From NCBI GenBank assembly GCA_017465605.1, contig JAFTVW010000026.1, forward strand, positions 22,446-86,445: 64,000 nucleotides of DNA. Direction: 5' to 3'. Position 1 is the first letter of the stretch, and every line of letters begins with the position of its first letter. The DNA is from Alistipes sp. GTDB lineage: Bacteria > Bacteroidota > Bacteroidia > Bacteroidales > Rikenellaceae. This document shows positions 17,854 through 27,400 of this stretch, piece by piece. The notes under the pieces were generated by a model. The model worked only from the letters and a program-made list of their open reading frames with translations, had not been told where the DNA came from and searched no databases. The position numbers and the translations under genes are program-made.

Positions 17854-18594
17854 TTACCAAATTATTTCGCCTCGTTTCATTACAGGGCCATCTTTACAAA
17901 TACGCTTATTGCCTGCAAGAGTCTTGCAGCTACAACCCATACAAGCTCCAAATCCGCAACCCATTCGCTCCTCAAACGACAACTCACCATCTTGCTCGCA
18001 GCAACCACACAACGCCTTTAACATAGGCAATGGGCCACACGAATAGAAATAGTCGAAATCGATTGCCGCCTCGCGAATTGCATCGGTAACAAAACCCTTT
18101 ACACCCATTGAGCCATCAGCAGTTGAGACATATACATCAGCACCCAACGCCTTAAACTCATCGGCATAGAACACCTCGTCGGCACGATTGAAACCCAGCA
18201 CAACGCTGACTTTGCGACCACGCGCGATAAGTTCTTTTGCCAAACGATACAAAGGTGGCACACCAACACCTCCACCAACAAGCAGAGGCTTTTGGCAATC
18301 GGCATCGGCATCAAAGCCATTACCCAAGCCCGTCAGGACGTCGAGTTTAACCCCGGCGCCCATATGGCTCATAACTTCTGTACCTCGACCGACAACTTTA
18401 TATATAATGGTGATGGTATTGTCGCTCCAATCCGAAATCGAGATAGGACGGCGCAAATAGAAACCTTCCAACTCAATATTTACAAACTGACCTGGACGAG
18501 TAATCCACTGCGAATCACCCTCCAACACCATACGATATACGCCATTGGTCAACGGTTCATTCGATAAAACGCTATATATAGCCTTTTTATACAT
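17854..18594 (-). CDS. pyrK: Dihydroorotate dehydrogenase electron-transfer subunit
   Basis: 246 residues. The N-terminal FAD domain shows RRPISISDW, and a ferredoxin-reductase NAD fold (LLVGGGVGVPPLYRL) follows. The C-terminal four-cysteine site for a [2Fe-2S] cluster is in CGFGACMGCSCKTL plus the later Cys in RICKDGP. It carries electrons from PyrD to NAD+. It is flanked by carB and pyrD with spacings of 2-3 bases. Confidence 0.95.
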   Translation of the reverse strand: MYKKAIYSVLSNEPLTNGVYRMVLEGDSQWITRPGQFVNIELEGFYLRRPISISDWSDNTITIIYKVVGRGTEVMSHMGAGVKLDVLTGLGNGFDADADCQKPLLVGGGVGVPPLYRLAKELIARGRKVSVVLGFNRADEVFYADEFKALGADVYVSTADGSMGVKGFVTDAIREAAIDFDYFYSCGPLPMLKALCGCCEQDGELSFEERMGCGFGACMGCSCKTLAGNKRICKDGPVMKRGEIIW

Positions 18595-18596
18595 AA

Positions 18597-21500
18597 CTAC
18601 TCGGCATCAATTGTTGATACTCCCAATGTAATCTCCTCCAAAACATCGAGCAATACGCTCACAGTCTCCAAAGCGGTGAACAACGTAACATTATTCTCGG
18701 CAGCAGCACGACGGATATCGTAACCATCACGGCGAGTGCTATGCTGATTTACATCGATAGTGTTAATCACATAAGTCACGTGACCCTTACGCAACGAGTC
18801 GTAAATCTCTGTGCAACCTTCGCTGAGCTTACGCAAGTGGCGAGTACGAATACCGTGACTACGCAAGAACTCGCAAGTACCCTTAGTAGCCTCGATATTG
18901 AAGCCCAAATCGTAGAAACGCTTGATAAGTGGCAATGCACGCTCCTTATCGGCATCGGCCAACGTTACGAAGATTGTTCCATAGTTTGCAACAGCCACGC
19001 CCGATGAACGCAACGACTTATACAAAGCACGATTCAAGCTCTTATCGTAACCAATAGCCTCACCTGTTGACTTCATCTCAGGAGAGAGGTAAGAATCTAC
19101 ACCACGAATCTTAGCAAACGAGAAGGCTGGCGACTTAACGAACCAGCGGCTCTTCTCCTTACCATACATCTCTGTAATACCCTGCTCGCGAAGTGAATGG
19201 CCGAGGATAACCATTGTAGCAATCTTTGCCATAGGCACACCCGTAGCCTTCGAGAGGAACGGAACAGTACGCGAAGAACGAGGATTGACCTCGATTACGA
19301 ATACCTTGTCGTTCTCATCTACGATAAACTGTATATTGAACAGACCAACGATACCGATAGCAAGACCCAACTGCTTGGTGTAGGTAAGGATAGTATCCTT
19401 AACCTGCTGGCTTACGCTGAATGTTGGATATACGCTGATACTATCGCCTGAGTGGATACCTGTATGCTCTACGTGCTCCATAATACCTGGCACGAATACA
19501 TCTTTTCCGTCGCAGATGGCATCAACCTCCAACTCCTTACCCTGAATATACTTATCAACCAATACAGGTGACTTCTCGTTAATCTCCACAGCCGAGCGCA
19601 GATAGTGACGCAGAGTCTCCTCGTTACCTACAATCTGCATTGCACGACCACCCAATACAAAACTTGGACGCACCAATACAGGATAACCAATACGAGCTGC
19701 GGCAGCAACACCACGCTCAATATCAGTTACAGCCTCGGCCTCAGGCTGAGGAATACCAACCTCGTTCATAATACGCTCGAAGCACTTTCTATCCTCAGCG
19801 TTATTGATTGCTTGAATACCTGTACCGATGATGTTCACACCCAAATCGGCCAATGGCTCTGCAAGGTTAATGGCAGTCTGACCTCCCAACGACACTACAA
19901 TACCCTCGGGTTTCTCCAACTCTACGACATTCATTACGTCCTCGACAGTAAGAGGCTCGAAGTAGAGTTTATCGCTGATAGTATAGTCAGTTGACACTGT
20001 CTCTGGGTTATTATTTACGATGATGGCCTCATATCCAGCCTCCTTGATAGTCCAGATGGCGTGAACGGTAGAGTAGTCAAACTCAACACCCTGACCGATA
20101 CGAATAGGGCCTGAGCCCAATACCAAAATCTTCTTTCTATCGCTACGCACCGACTCGTTCTCGGCCTCGTAAGTAGAGTAGAAGTAGGGTACATATGTAT
20201 CAATCTCACCTGCGCAAGAGTCAATAATCTTATACACTGGGAATACATTCTCCTTCTTACGCAAGAGGAAAAGCTCAGCCTCGCTCATATTCCACAACTG
20301 GCCAATGAACTTATCGCTGAATCCCATTCGTTTAGCCTCCTTCAAGACCTCGATATTGCCAACATTTGCAGCCACGACTTTCTCCATCTCAACGATATTC
20401 TTGAACTTCTCCAAGAACAACATATCAATCTTGGTGTGGTTATATATGATAAGCAAATCGACACCCTTGCGGATAAGCTGAGCAATTGCATACAAGCGGT
20501 CGTCGGTACCCTTGCGGATATACTCCAACAACTCCTCGGTCTTCCAATCGTCGAACTTCTTGTGATAGATATGGCATACACCTGTCTCCAATGAGCGAAC
20601 AGCCTTCAAGATACCCTCCTCGATGGTACGGCCGATACTCATAACCTCACCCGTAGCCTTCATCTGAGTACCCAACTCATTCGACGCATCACTAAACTTA
20701 TCAAATGGGAAACGGGCAACCTTCAACACTACATAATCCAATGCAGGCTCAAAGCAAGCTGGACGACCCGAAATCATAATCTCGTCCAAAGTAAGGCCAA
20801 TGGCAATCTTAGCAGTTACACGCGCAATGGGGAATCCACTCGCCTTTGATGCCAAAGCCGATGAACGCGACACGCGAGGATTAACCTCGATGATATAGTA
20901 ATTGAACGACAATGGATCCAATGCAAACTGCACGTTACAACCACCCTCAATCTTCAACGCACGAATAATCTTCAATGCACTGCCACGCAAGAGCTGGTAC
21001 TCTTTGTCGGTCAAAGTCTGAGCGGGAGCAATTACCATTGAGTCGCCTGTGTGGATACCCACCGGGTCGATATTCTCCATACTACAAATTGCAATTGCAG
21101 TATCGTTCTTATCGCGCATTACCTCAAACTCAATCTCCTTGTATCCCTTGATACTCTTCTCTACCAATACCTGATGTACGGGCGAAAGGATAAGGGCATT
21201 ACGCATAATCTCGCGCAACTCCTCCTCATTATCAGCAAAACCGCCACCTGTTCCACCCAAAGTAAATGCAGGGCGCAACACTACGGGGTAACCAATCTTC
21301 TCAGCTGCCTTAACACCATCTTCCATCGAGTTCACTACAACCGATGGCAACACTGGCTCACCGATTCTTACGCACAACTCCTTGAAAAGCTCACGGTCCT
21401 CAGCCTCCTCGATACTATTGAACGATGTTCCGAGAATCTCCACATTACACTCGTCCAAAACGCCCTTCTTTGCAAGTTGAACGGCGAGGTTAAGACCTGT

Positions 21501-21779
21501 CTGACCTCCCAAACCCGGAACAATTGCATCGGGACGCTCGTATCGTACAATCTTTGCAACATACTCCAATGTGAGTGGCTCCATATAGACCTTATCGGCA
21601 ATATTGGTGTCGGTCATAATTGTTGCGGGGTTAGAGTTCACAAGAATAACCTCGTAACCCTCCTCCTTCAATGCCAAGCACGCCTGAGTACCTGCATAAT
21701 CGAACTCAGCAGCCTGACCAATGACAATCGGGCCGGAGCCGATTACCATTACTTTCTTTATATCTGTTCTTCTAGGCAT
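18597..21779 (-). CDS. carB: Carbamoyl-phosphate synthase, large subunit
   Basis: 1060 residues, near the usual 1,070. It has two ATP-grasp halves, with GSGPIVIGQAAEFDYAGTQA near residue 12 and GSGPIRIGQGVEFDYS near 555, and an MGS-type allosteric domain over about the last 130 residues. It makes carbamoyl phosphate from bicarbonate, ammonia and 2 ATP; ammonia normally arrives by tunnel from CarA. Its start overlaps the carA stop by 8 bases, so the two are translationally coupled. The large subunit looks intact, unlike the CarA glutaminase site. Confidence 0.97.
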   Translation of the reverse strand: MPRRTDIKKVMVIGSGPIVIGQAAEFDYAGTQACLALKEEGYEVILVNSNPATIMTDTNIADKVYMEPLTLEYVAKIVRYERPDAIVPGLGGQTGLNLAVQLAKKGVLDECNVEILGTSFNSIEEAEDRELFKELCVRIGEPVLPSVVVNSMEDGVKAAEKIGYPVVLRPAFTLGGTGGGFADNEEELREIMRNALILSPVHQVLVEKSIKGYKEIEFEVMRDKNDTAIAICSMENIDPVGIHTGDSMVIAPAQTLTDKEYQLLRGSALKIIRALKIEGGCNVQFALDPLSFNYYIIEVNPRVSRSSALASKASGFPIARVTAKIAIGLTLDEIMISGRPACFEPALDYVVLKVARFPFDKFSDASNELGTQMKATGEVMSIGRTIEEGILKAVRSLETGVCHIYHKKFDDWKTEELLEYIRKGTDDRLYAIAQLIRKGVDLLIIYNHTKIDMLFLEKFKNIVEMEKVVAANVGNIEVLKEAKRMGFSDKFIGQLWNMSEAELFLLRKKENVFPVYKIIDSCAGEIDTYVPYFYSTYEAENESVRSDRKKILVLGSGPIRIGQGVEFDYSTVHAIWTIKEAGYEAIIVNNNPETVSTDYTISDKLYFEPLTVEDVMNVVELEKPEGIVVSLGGQTAINLAEPLADLGVNIIGTGIQAINNAEDRKCFERIMNEVGIPQPEAEAVTDIERGVAAAARIGYPVLVRPSFVLGGRAMQIVGNEETLRHYLRSAVEINEKSPVLVDKYIQGKELEVDAICDGKDVFVPGIMEHVEHTGIHSGDSISVYPTFSVSQQVKDTILTYTKQLGLAIGIVGLFNIQFIVDENDKVFVIEVNPRSSRTVPFLSKATGVPMAKIATMVILGHSLREQGITEMYGKEKSRWFVKSPAFSFAKIRGVDSYLSPEMKSTGEAIGYDKSLNRALYKSLRSSGVAVANYGTIFVTLADADKERALPLIKRFYDLGFNIEATKGTCEFLRSHGIRTRHLRKLSEGCTEIYDSLRKGHVTYVINTIDVNQHSTRRDGYDIRRAAAENNVTLFTALETVSVLLDVLEEITLGVSTIDAE

Positions 21780-22860
21780 TTTGATACTCCTCCATCAGTT
21801 TAATGAATTTATCGAAAAGATATGCGCTATCCTGCGGACCAGGTGCGCTCTCAGGGTGGAACTGAACTGCGTACATCTTATCCTTAACGCACTCAATACC
21901 CTCAATTGTTGAGTCCAATACGTTGACGTGAGTAACCTCCAAACCTGTCGTTTTGAGCGACTCGGCATTTACAACGTAGCTATGATTCTGTGCGGTTAAA
22001 TCAATACGGCCACTCTCCAACGAGCGAACAGCCGAGCCGCCGTGATGACCACACTTCATCTTCTCTACCTTAGCTCCGTATGCCAAAGCGATAAGCTCCA
22101 TACCGAGCGAGATACCGAACACAGGAATCGAACCGCCGATAGACTTAATCAACTCCACAACCTCGAGCACATCGTAAGGATTGCCGGGGCCATTCGAAAT
22201 GAAGATACCATCAGGGTTGAAAGCCTTAATCTCTTCAAGAGTTGTGGTGTAAGGGACAACCGTAACATTACAACCACGAGAATTGAAGTGGCTGATGATA
22301 TTGTGCTTGATACCGCAATCCACAGCTACGATATCGTAGGTGTGATTCGGAGTACGAGAGAACCAACGCTTGCGGCAGCTAACTTTGCTCACCTGATTCT
22401 TGGGAATTGGGGTAGATTTAATCATCTCCAAAGCCTTTTCAAGCGATGTGTCGGCATTAACAATTGCAGCACGCTGAGTACCCTCATCGCGAATAATACG
22501 CACAATCATACGCGTATCCACACCTGCAATGCAAGGAATGCCTTGCTCGTCAAGGGTCTCCGAGAACGTCTTTGTGTAACGGAAGTTACTTGGGTTTTCG
22601 TTGCACTCACGAACTACCATACCTCCGATTGTAGGCAACTTCGACTCAAAATCCTCATCGGTAATACCATAGTTACCAATCAGAGGATAGGCCATAACCA
22701 CAATTTGGTCAATGTTGGAGGGATCGGAAATAATCTCCTGATATCCCACAACCGACGTATTGAAAACAATCTCGCATACACGCTCCACGTCGGCACCATA
22801 ACCGTAACCATAGAACTCGCGACCGTTTTCAAGGACTAATTTCTTTGTAAATGGTTTCAT
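21772..22860 (-). CDS. carA: Carbamoyl-phosphate synthase small subunit with Ser in place of the nucleophile Cys
   Basis: 362 residues. It has the CarA N-terminal domain and a class I glutamine amidotransferase fold. The nucleophile motif, normally GICLGHQ, reads GISLGME: the catalytic Cys is Ser251 (codon at 22110-22108, TCG on the minus strand) and the His-Gln pair after it is Met-Glu. The rest is conserved, including ISNGPGNP, KCGHHGG, TAQNHSYVV and the His335/Glu337 of the triad in FHPESAPGP. It should not hydrolyse glutamine; it may serve as a structural partner for CarB running on free ammonia. It lies 27 bases after pyrC. Confidence 0.95.
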   Translation of the reverse strand: MKPFTKKLVLENGREFYGYGYGADVERVCEIVFNTSVVGYQEIISDPSNIDQIVVMAYPLIGNYGITDEDFESKLPTIGGMVVRECNENPSNFRYTKTFSETLDEQGIPCIAGVDTRMIVRIIRDEGTQRAAIVNADTSLEKALEMIKSTPIPKNQVSKVSCRKRWFSRTPNHTYDIVAVDCGIKHNIISHFNSRGCNVTVVPYTTTLEEIKAFNPDGIFISNGPGNPYDVLEVVELIKSIGGSIPVFGISLGMELIALAYGAKVEKMKCGHHGGSAVRSLESGRIDLTAQNHSYVVNAESLKTTGLEVTHVNVLDSTIEGIECVKDKMYAVQFHPESAPGPQDSAYLFDKFIKLMEEYQNA

Positions 22861-22887
22861 TGGTCTTTTTATTTATACTTAGTTATC

Positions 22888-24159
22888 TTATTTTTCATAA
22901 ACAATGCGGCCATCGACCATAGTCAAACAGCACTCACCCCAAAGATGCCACCCCTCAAATGGAGTACTGCGACCCATAGAGTGGAATGTTGCAGGGTCAA
23001 CATCATACTCTGAGTTAAGGTCAAATACTGCAATATCGGCAACCTCGCCTTCGGCCAAACCTCCGCCAAGCGAGAATATACGACGTGGAGCCTCAGCCAA
23101 AACATCAATAGCCTTCTCCAACGATATGATTCCCTCACGCACCAGTTTGGTATAAATCACAGCAAACGAAGTCTCCAAGCCTACCACACCCATTGCACTA
23201 AACTCCAAACCGCGCGACTTCTCATCTGCGGTATGAGGTGCGTGGTCGGTGGCTACGACATCGACTGTGCCATCTTTCAAACCCTCCACAAGAGCATCTC
23301 TATCGGCAGCCGAGCGAATAGGGGGATTCATCTTGAAACGACCCTCCTCCTGCAAATCCATATCGCACATTGTAAGGTAGTGAGGGCCTGTCTCGCAAGT
23401 AACCTTCACTCCTCGTGCCTTTGCTTCACGAATCAGCCGAACACTCTCTTTTGTTGAGATGTGACAAACGTGATAACGGCAACCAATCTCCTCGGCAAGC
23501 TTTATATCACGCTCAACTTGCGCCCACTCACTCTCCGAGCAGATGCCACGATGACCATTCTTTGCAGCATACTCTCCATCGTGGATATAACCCTTTCTTA
23601 GCAACTCGTCAACCTCACAATGAGCCGCAATAATTGAATCTGAACGTTTAGCGGCCTCCATAGCCTGACGCATCATATCCTCATTCTGGACACCGCTACC
23701 ATCATCAGAAAATCCAGCCACTTTCTGAGCCATCGCCTCAAAATCCACCAACTCACGACCATAACGAGAACGAGTGATTGTGGCATAGGGCAAAACTTTT
23801 ATCTTGGCATCACGCTCGATGATATCCAACTCCTTTTGCAGATTCTCCACCGAATCGGGAGCAGGGTTAAGATTGGGCATTGCGCATACGGTAGTGAATC
23901 CACCGTGTGCCGCAGCAGCCGTACCTGTGGCAATAGTCTCTTTGGCAGAGAAACCGGGTTCGCGCAAATGAACGTGCAAATCGACCAAACCAGCCGTAAT
24001 AATCTTCGACGAACAATCGATAACTTTATCGCCTTCCGCAGCTTCGATTCGCTCAGCAATACGCTCTATGCGGCCATCTACGACAGCCACATCAGCCACG
24101 CGCGTCGTACCACAGCTAACTATTTTACCACCCTGTAATATAACTCTACCTGTACTCAT
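22888..24159 (-). CDS. pyrC: Dihydroorotase, class I
   Basis: 423 residues. It cyclises carbamoyl aspartate to dihydroorotate. The metal-binding motif is GLVDLHVHLREPGF, followed by FSDDGSGVQN, AHCEV, HVCHISTKES and ATDHAPHT. The ATG at 24159 fits the family; upstream in-frame starts as far as 24267 would run through the leader hairpin and add an unconserved tail. It is the first structural gene of the second pyrimidine operon and starts 11 bases after the T-tract of a leader terminator, so its expression probably depends on attenuation. Confidence 0.95.
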   Translation of the reverse strand: MSTGRVILQGGKIVSCGTTRVADVAVVDGRIERIAERIEAAEGDKVIDCSSKIITAGLVDLHVHLREPGFSAKETIATGTAAAAHGGFTTVCAMPNLNPAPDSVENLQKELDIIERDAKIKVLPYATITRSRYGRELVDFEAMAQKVAGFSDDGSGVQNEDMMRQAMEAAKRSDSIIAAHCEVDELLRKGYIHDGEYAAKNGHRGICSESEWAQVERDIKLAEEIGCRYHVCHISTKESVRLIREAKARGVKVTCETGPHYLTMCDMDLQEEGRFKMNPPIRSAADRDALVEGLKDGTVDVVATDHAPHTADEKSRGLEFSAMGVVGLETSFAVIYTKLVREGIISLEKAIDVLAEAPRRIFSLGGGLAEGEVADIAVFDLNSEYDVDPATFHSMGRSTPFEGWHLWGECCLTMVDGRIVYEK

Positions 24160-24170
24160 ATTCCAATTAC

Positions 24171-24195
24171 AAAAAAGGCGACCAAACAGTCGCCC
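24171..24195 (-). terminator. Leader terminator (attenuator) upstream of pyrC
   Basis: On the minus strand GGCGAC/GTCGCC arms (24189-24194 and 24177-24182) enclose a 6-base loop and are followed by six T residues (24176-24171), giving a textbook intrinsic terminator. It ends 11 bases before the pyrC start and begins 5 bases after the stop of a short leader ORF. It could also terminate read-through from the TonB receptor gene, but its place inside the leader favours attenuation. Confidence 0.8.
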
Positions 24196-24199
24196 TATA

Positions 24200-24325
24200 T
24201 TAACAATAAAAAACAGTAGTACCGAATTGAGAGATGCCGATAGTTCCAGAAGAAAAACAACCCTCACACAAGCACTTGACTTGTGGCTGAGACTCCAACG
24301 GAGATATTTGCTTCTTCGTCATCAT
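24200..24325 (-). CDS. Leader peptide of the pyrC-carAB-pyrKD operon (41 aa)
   Basis: A small ORF of 41 codons plus TAA, starting with ATG ATG about 14 bases downstream of the predicted transcription start. The peptide starts MMTKKQISPLESQ, carries Cys at 18, 20, 23 and 41, and ends TTVFYC. The last codons are U-rich in the RNA (GTT TTT TAT TGT TAA), and the stop lies 5 bases before the terminator stem. By analogy with the E. coli pyrBI leader, UTP-dependent pausing of RNA polymerase in the U-rich tract could let the ribosome catch up and block the hairpin. Expression is not proven. Confidence 0.6.
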   Translation of the reverse strand: MMTKKQISPLESQPQVKCLCEGCFSSGTIGISQFGTTVFYC

Positions 24326-24345
24326 ACCAATCGTTTTATTTTGTG

Positions 24346-24353
24346 CAAATATA
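24346..24353 (-). promoter_or_regulatory. -7 box of the pyrC operon promoter
   Basis: TATATTTG on the minus strand, an exact Bacteroidota -7 box. Transcription should start near 24339, placing the leader ORF and the hairpin in the transcript. No good -33 TTTG is seen. Confidence 0.6.
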
Positions 24354-24417
24354 AATAAAATATTCCAATCATCGTACCTATTGGCACCATTTTTTCAACA
24401 ATATTTTTTACCACACG

Positions 24418-27400
24418 TTAAAAGACGATGCGAGCCCCAAATTGCATATGCCAACGCGATGCCAAATCGTCAAATGAAAGTTCTCCACTCGTAAATTTAT
24501 ACACCGGAGCACCATTCTCCATACTCACCACATTGACGGGTTGCATTCTCCACCCCGACAAGTTATAATAACTGCCCCAATGGCGGCACAAAAGATTTCC
24601 GAAATTCATCACATCGACCGATAACTCTATCTTACGACGACTTTCGCGGCCAAAATAGAAACCGTGAGCCAAGTGTAAATCAATGCGGTGTTCAGCGGGA
24701 GCCTGCATTGCATTACGCTCGGCAAAGCTACCTCGATTAGAGCGCAGATATGAATCGGCATTGATATAATCGTTCCAACGTGCAGCCGACTCTGCATCAG
24801 CAAACTGCATCACCGAGAGTTCTTGCTCGGTCGGGATATACATAAGCGTTGAGCCAAATACTCCATCGCCATTAAAATCCACACTCTCACCAAATGTCAC
24901 CGAATAACGCTGACCCGAGGTCATCTGATAGACCAAACCTGCCGTCACATCAAACAACTGCGAATATCGTTTATGGAAAGTAGCAGCAAGAGATACTTTG
25001 TGAGGAATATCGTATGTCGAAAGAGATAATTCAGGATTATTCAAATCGAGATTATAATTTCTATTCCAATTCGACGAAGATGATGTTGATGGCACATCAC
25101 ATACCGAGTATGAGTGGCCAAATGTATATGACGCTGCAAGCGACAATCCGAAATCAAACTCTTTTGACACACTACCCGACAATGAGTAAGAATAACCACG
25201 AGAGGTGTTCTCCATATAGTAAATGGCCGAATAATCCGAGACAATCTTATTATACTTCGGCAATGCGCCTCCCTTCACGCCACCGTCTGATGATACAGCA
25301 TAGACCATATCGCCACTCTGCTCAACAGCCACATTGCGGAACACAACATTATTGATAGCTTTGGTATAGAGAGCCTCCACTCTGGCCGACCAGCCATTAA
25401 AACTCTTATATCCGACAGCCGCATTTGCCTTGAAATTCTGCGGATAGCGAAATTTAGAGTCCATAGCATTAAGCATAAAACTTGTATTGGATATGGTTGT
25501 GGGCGACGGTGTTACGCTAAAATCGGCTGCCGACTCAACCACCTTTCCACCTTCGGTTTTACCCATCAATCGCAGACCTTTCTGCTCAACACCCGTATTT
25601 GAGTAGTTGTTCACCACCCACACAAACGGCACCTGACCAGTAAATATTCCTCCTCCGACTTCGGCCGACAAAACACCCTCATCATAGTAACGACGCCAGC
25701 TAAGGCCCACGCGAGGTGAGAACAAAATTTGCGATTGAGGGACATCGCCAATACGAATACCATATCGCTTAGCAATATCGCCACCATTAAACTCTTCATT
25801 TGGGGTAGGTGTGTTGAAAATAAGCGGGAGGGTAGCCCTCAAACCATACACCAAACGGAATCCGCGCCCCACGTCCCAATCATCTTGTGCATAGATATTT
25901 AGCTCGGCAGCCTTGAAACGAGGCCCCCATACGGTACTTCCCGTAACCGAAGGATCTGTGTAGTTGTACTCATACATAGCGGCTTTATCCTGCTCAAAAT
26001 CAGCAATTGAGTTGTAGGTATATGTACCATAGGAATTAGCCAAATAGCGATTGTGGATATTATACAATTCGTGATGCATTCCGAATGTAAACGAATGTGC
26101 GCCACGCTCAAAGATAAGGTTATCGGTCAATGTCAACACATTCTGAGTAAGCGAATTAACACCAGCATAGCGATTATTACCGATATTCACCGTAACACCT
26201 TCCGTTGAGCCTGTATTCTTGATTATCACGCTTGGCATAGCACCCTCTACATCGGGTTTACGGCCATCACCCACGCGAGAGAAACCCACACTCAACGTAT
26301 TGTGTAATCTATCTCCCAACTGCGACTCCAACGAAATAGCCAAATGATGAGCCGTACTATAATTTGCATAACCCGAACCTACGAATGTAAACGACGATAG
26401 GGTATTAGCATACTCTTCGGCTCGTGCATCAAGATAACTATAACTTGCCGACAATCTATTTCGTGAATTGATACGCCAATCAATATTGGCCAACAAAGAG
26501 CCTGAACGCTGCTTCACATCACGACGGCCCACGCCACCTCCATCATATCCCGTAAGCGACTCATATCGAGATGAGATACGTTGCAACTCATCTTCCAGCA
26601 ACACCGCCCCATCAAAACCCCAATAGTGTGATGACGGAGAGCTTTTTTCGTTATACTCGCCACTCACAAAGAAAAACACCTTATCCTTCACAATCGGTCC
26701 CCCGAAAGTTACGCCGTAAATTTGATTGGTCTGTTGTTGGAGTTTCTCCCTATTTGCGACATTTTGCCCAGGAGTTGTTCCATATAAATCTTGATTATTG
26801 AAATAGCTATATGCACTTCCTGCGAATTCGTTTGTTCCCGACTTTGTAACAGCATTAATCATACCGCCACTAAAACCGCTCATACGCACATCATACGACG
26901 CCACAGCCACCTCAATCTGAGCGATAGCATCTAACGACACTGGATTGGCATTCGACAAACCACCATTTGTTCCCGACGACGACAAACCATACATATCATT
27001 ATTAGCTATTCCATTGACCATAAACGAGTTGTAGCGATTAGCCACACCGCCATATGACATTCCTCCGCCTTTTGTAGCATTAGCCTGCGGGGTCAATCGC
27101 ACCACATCGTACAGTGAGCGCGATACCGACGGCAGGGACTCAATGACCTCGCGCGAATAGTTCTCCACTACGCCAGCACTCTTCACATTATCAGCCTCGA
27201 CAACAACCGCACCCACCGATGCCAGATTCTCGCGCATAACAACATCTATACTTCTTGATTCGCCCACTCGCAAAGTCAAATCAGAGATACAATAATTATC
27301 GTATCCAAGATACGACACCTCTAATTTATAACCATCGTCGGGCTTTATGCCGTGAATAGCAAAACGCCCATCGCGATCAACCACAGAGTAGTAGGCAACA

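Noticed and set aside
22042-22839. 265-codon open frame on the plus strand opposite carA
   Set aside because: Antisense shadow of carA; no domain or start context.
24160-24267. Upstream in-frame extension of pyrC to 24267
   Set aside because: It would translate through the leader terminator and gives a hydrophobic tail not found in dihydroorotases. The ATG at 24159 gives the usual start.
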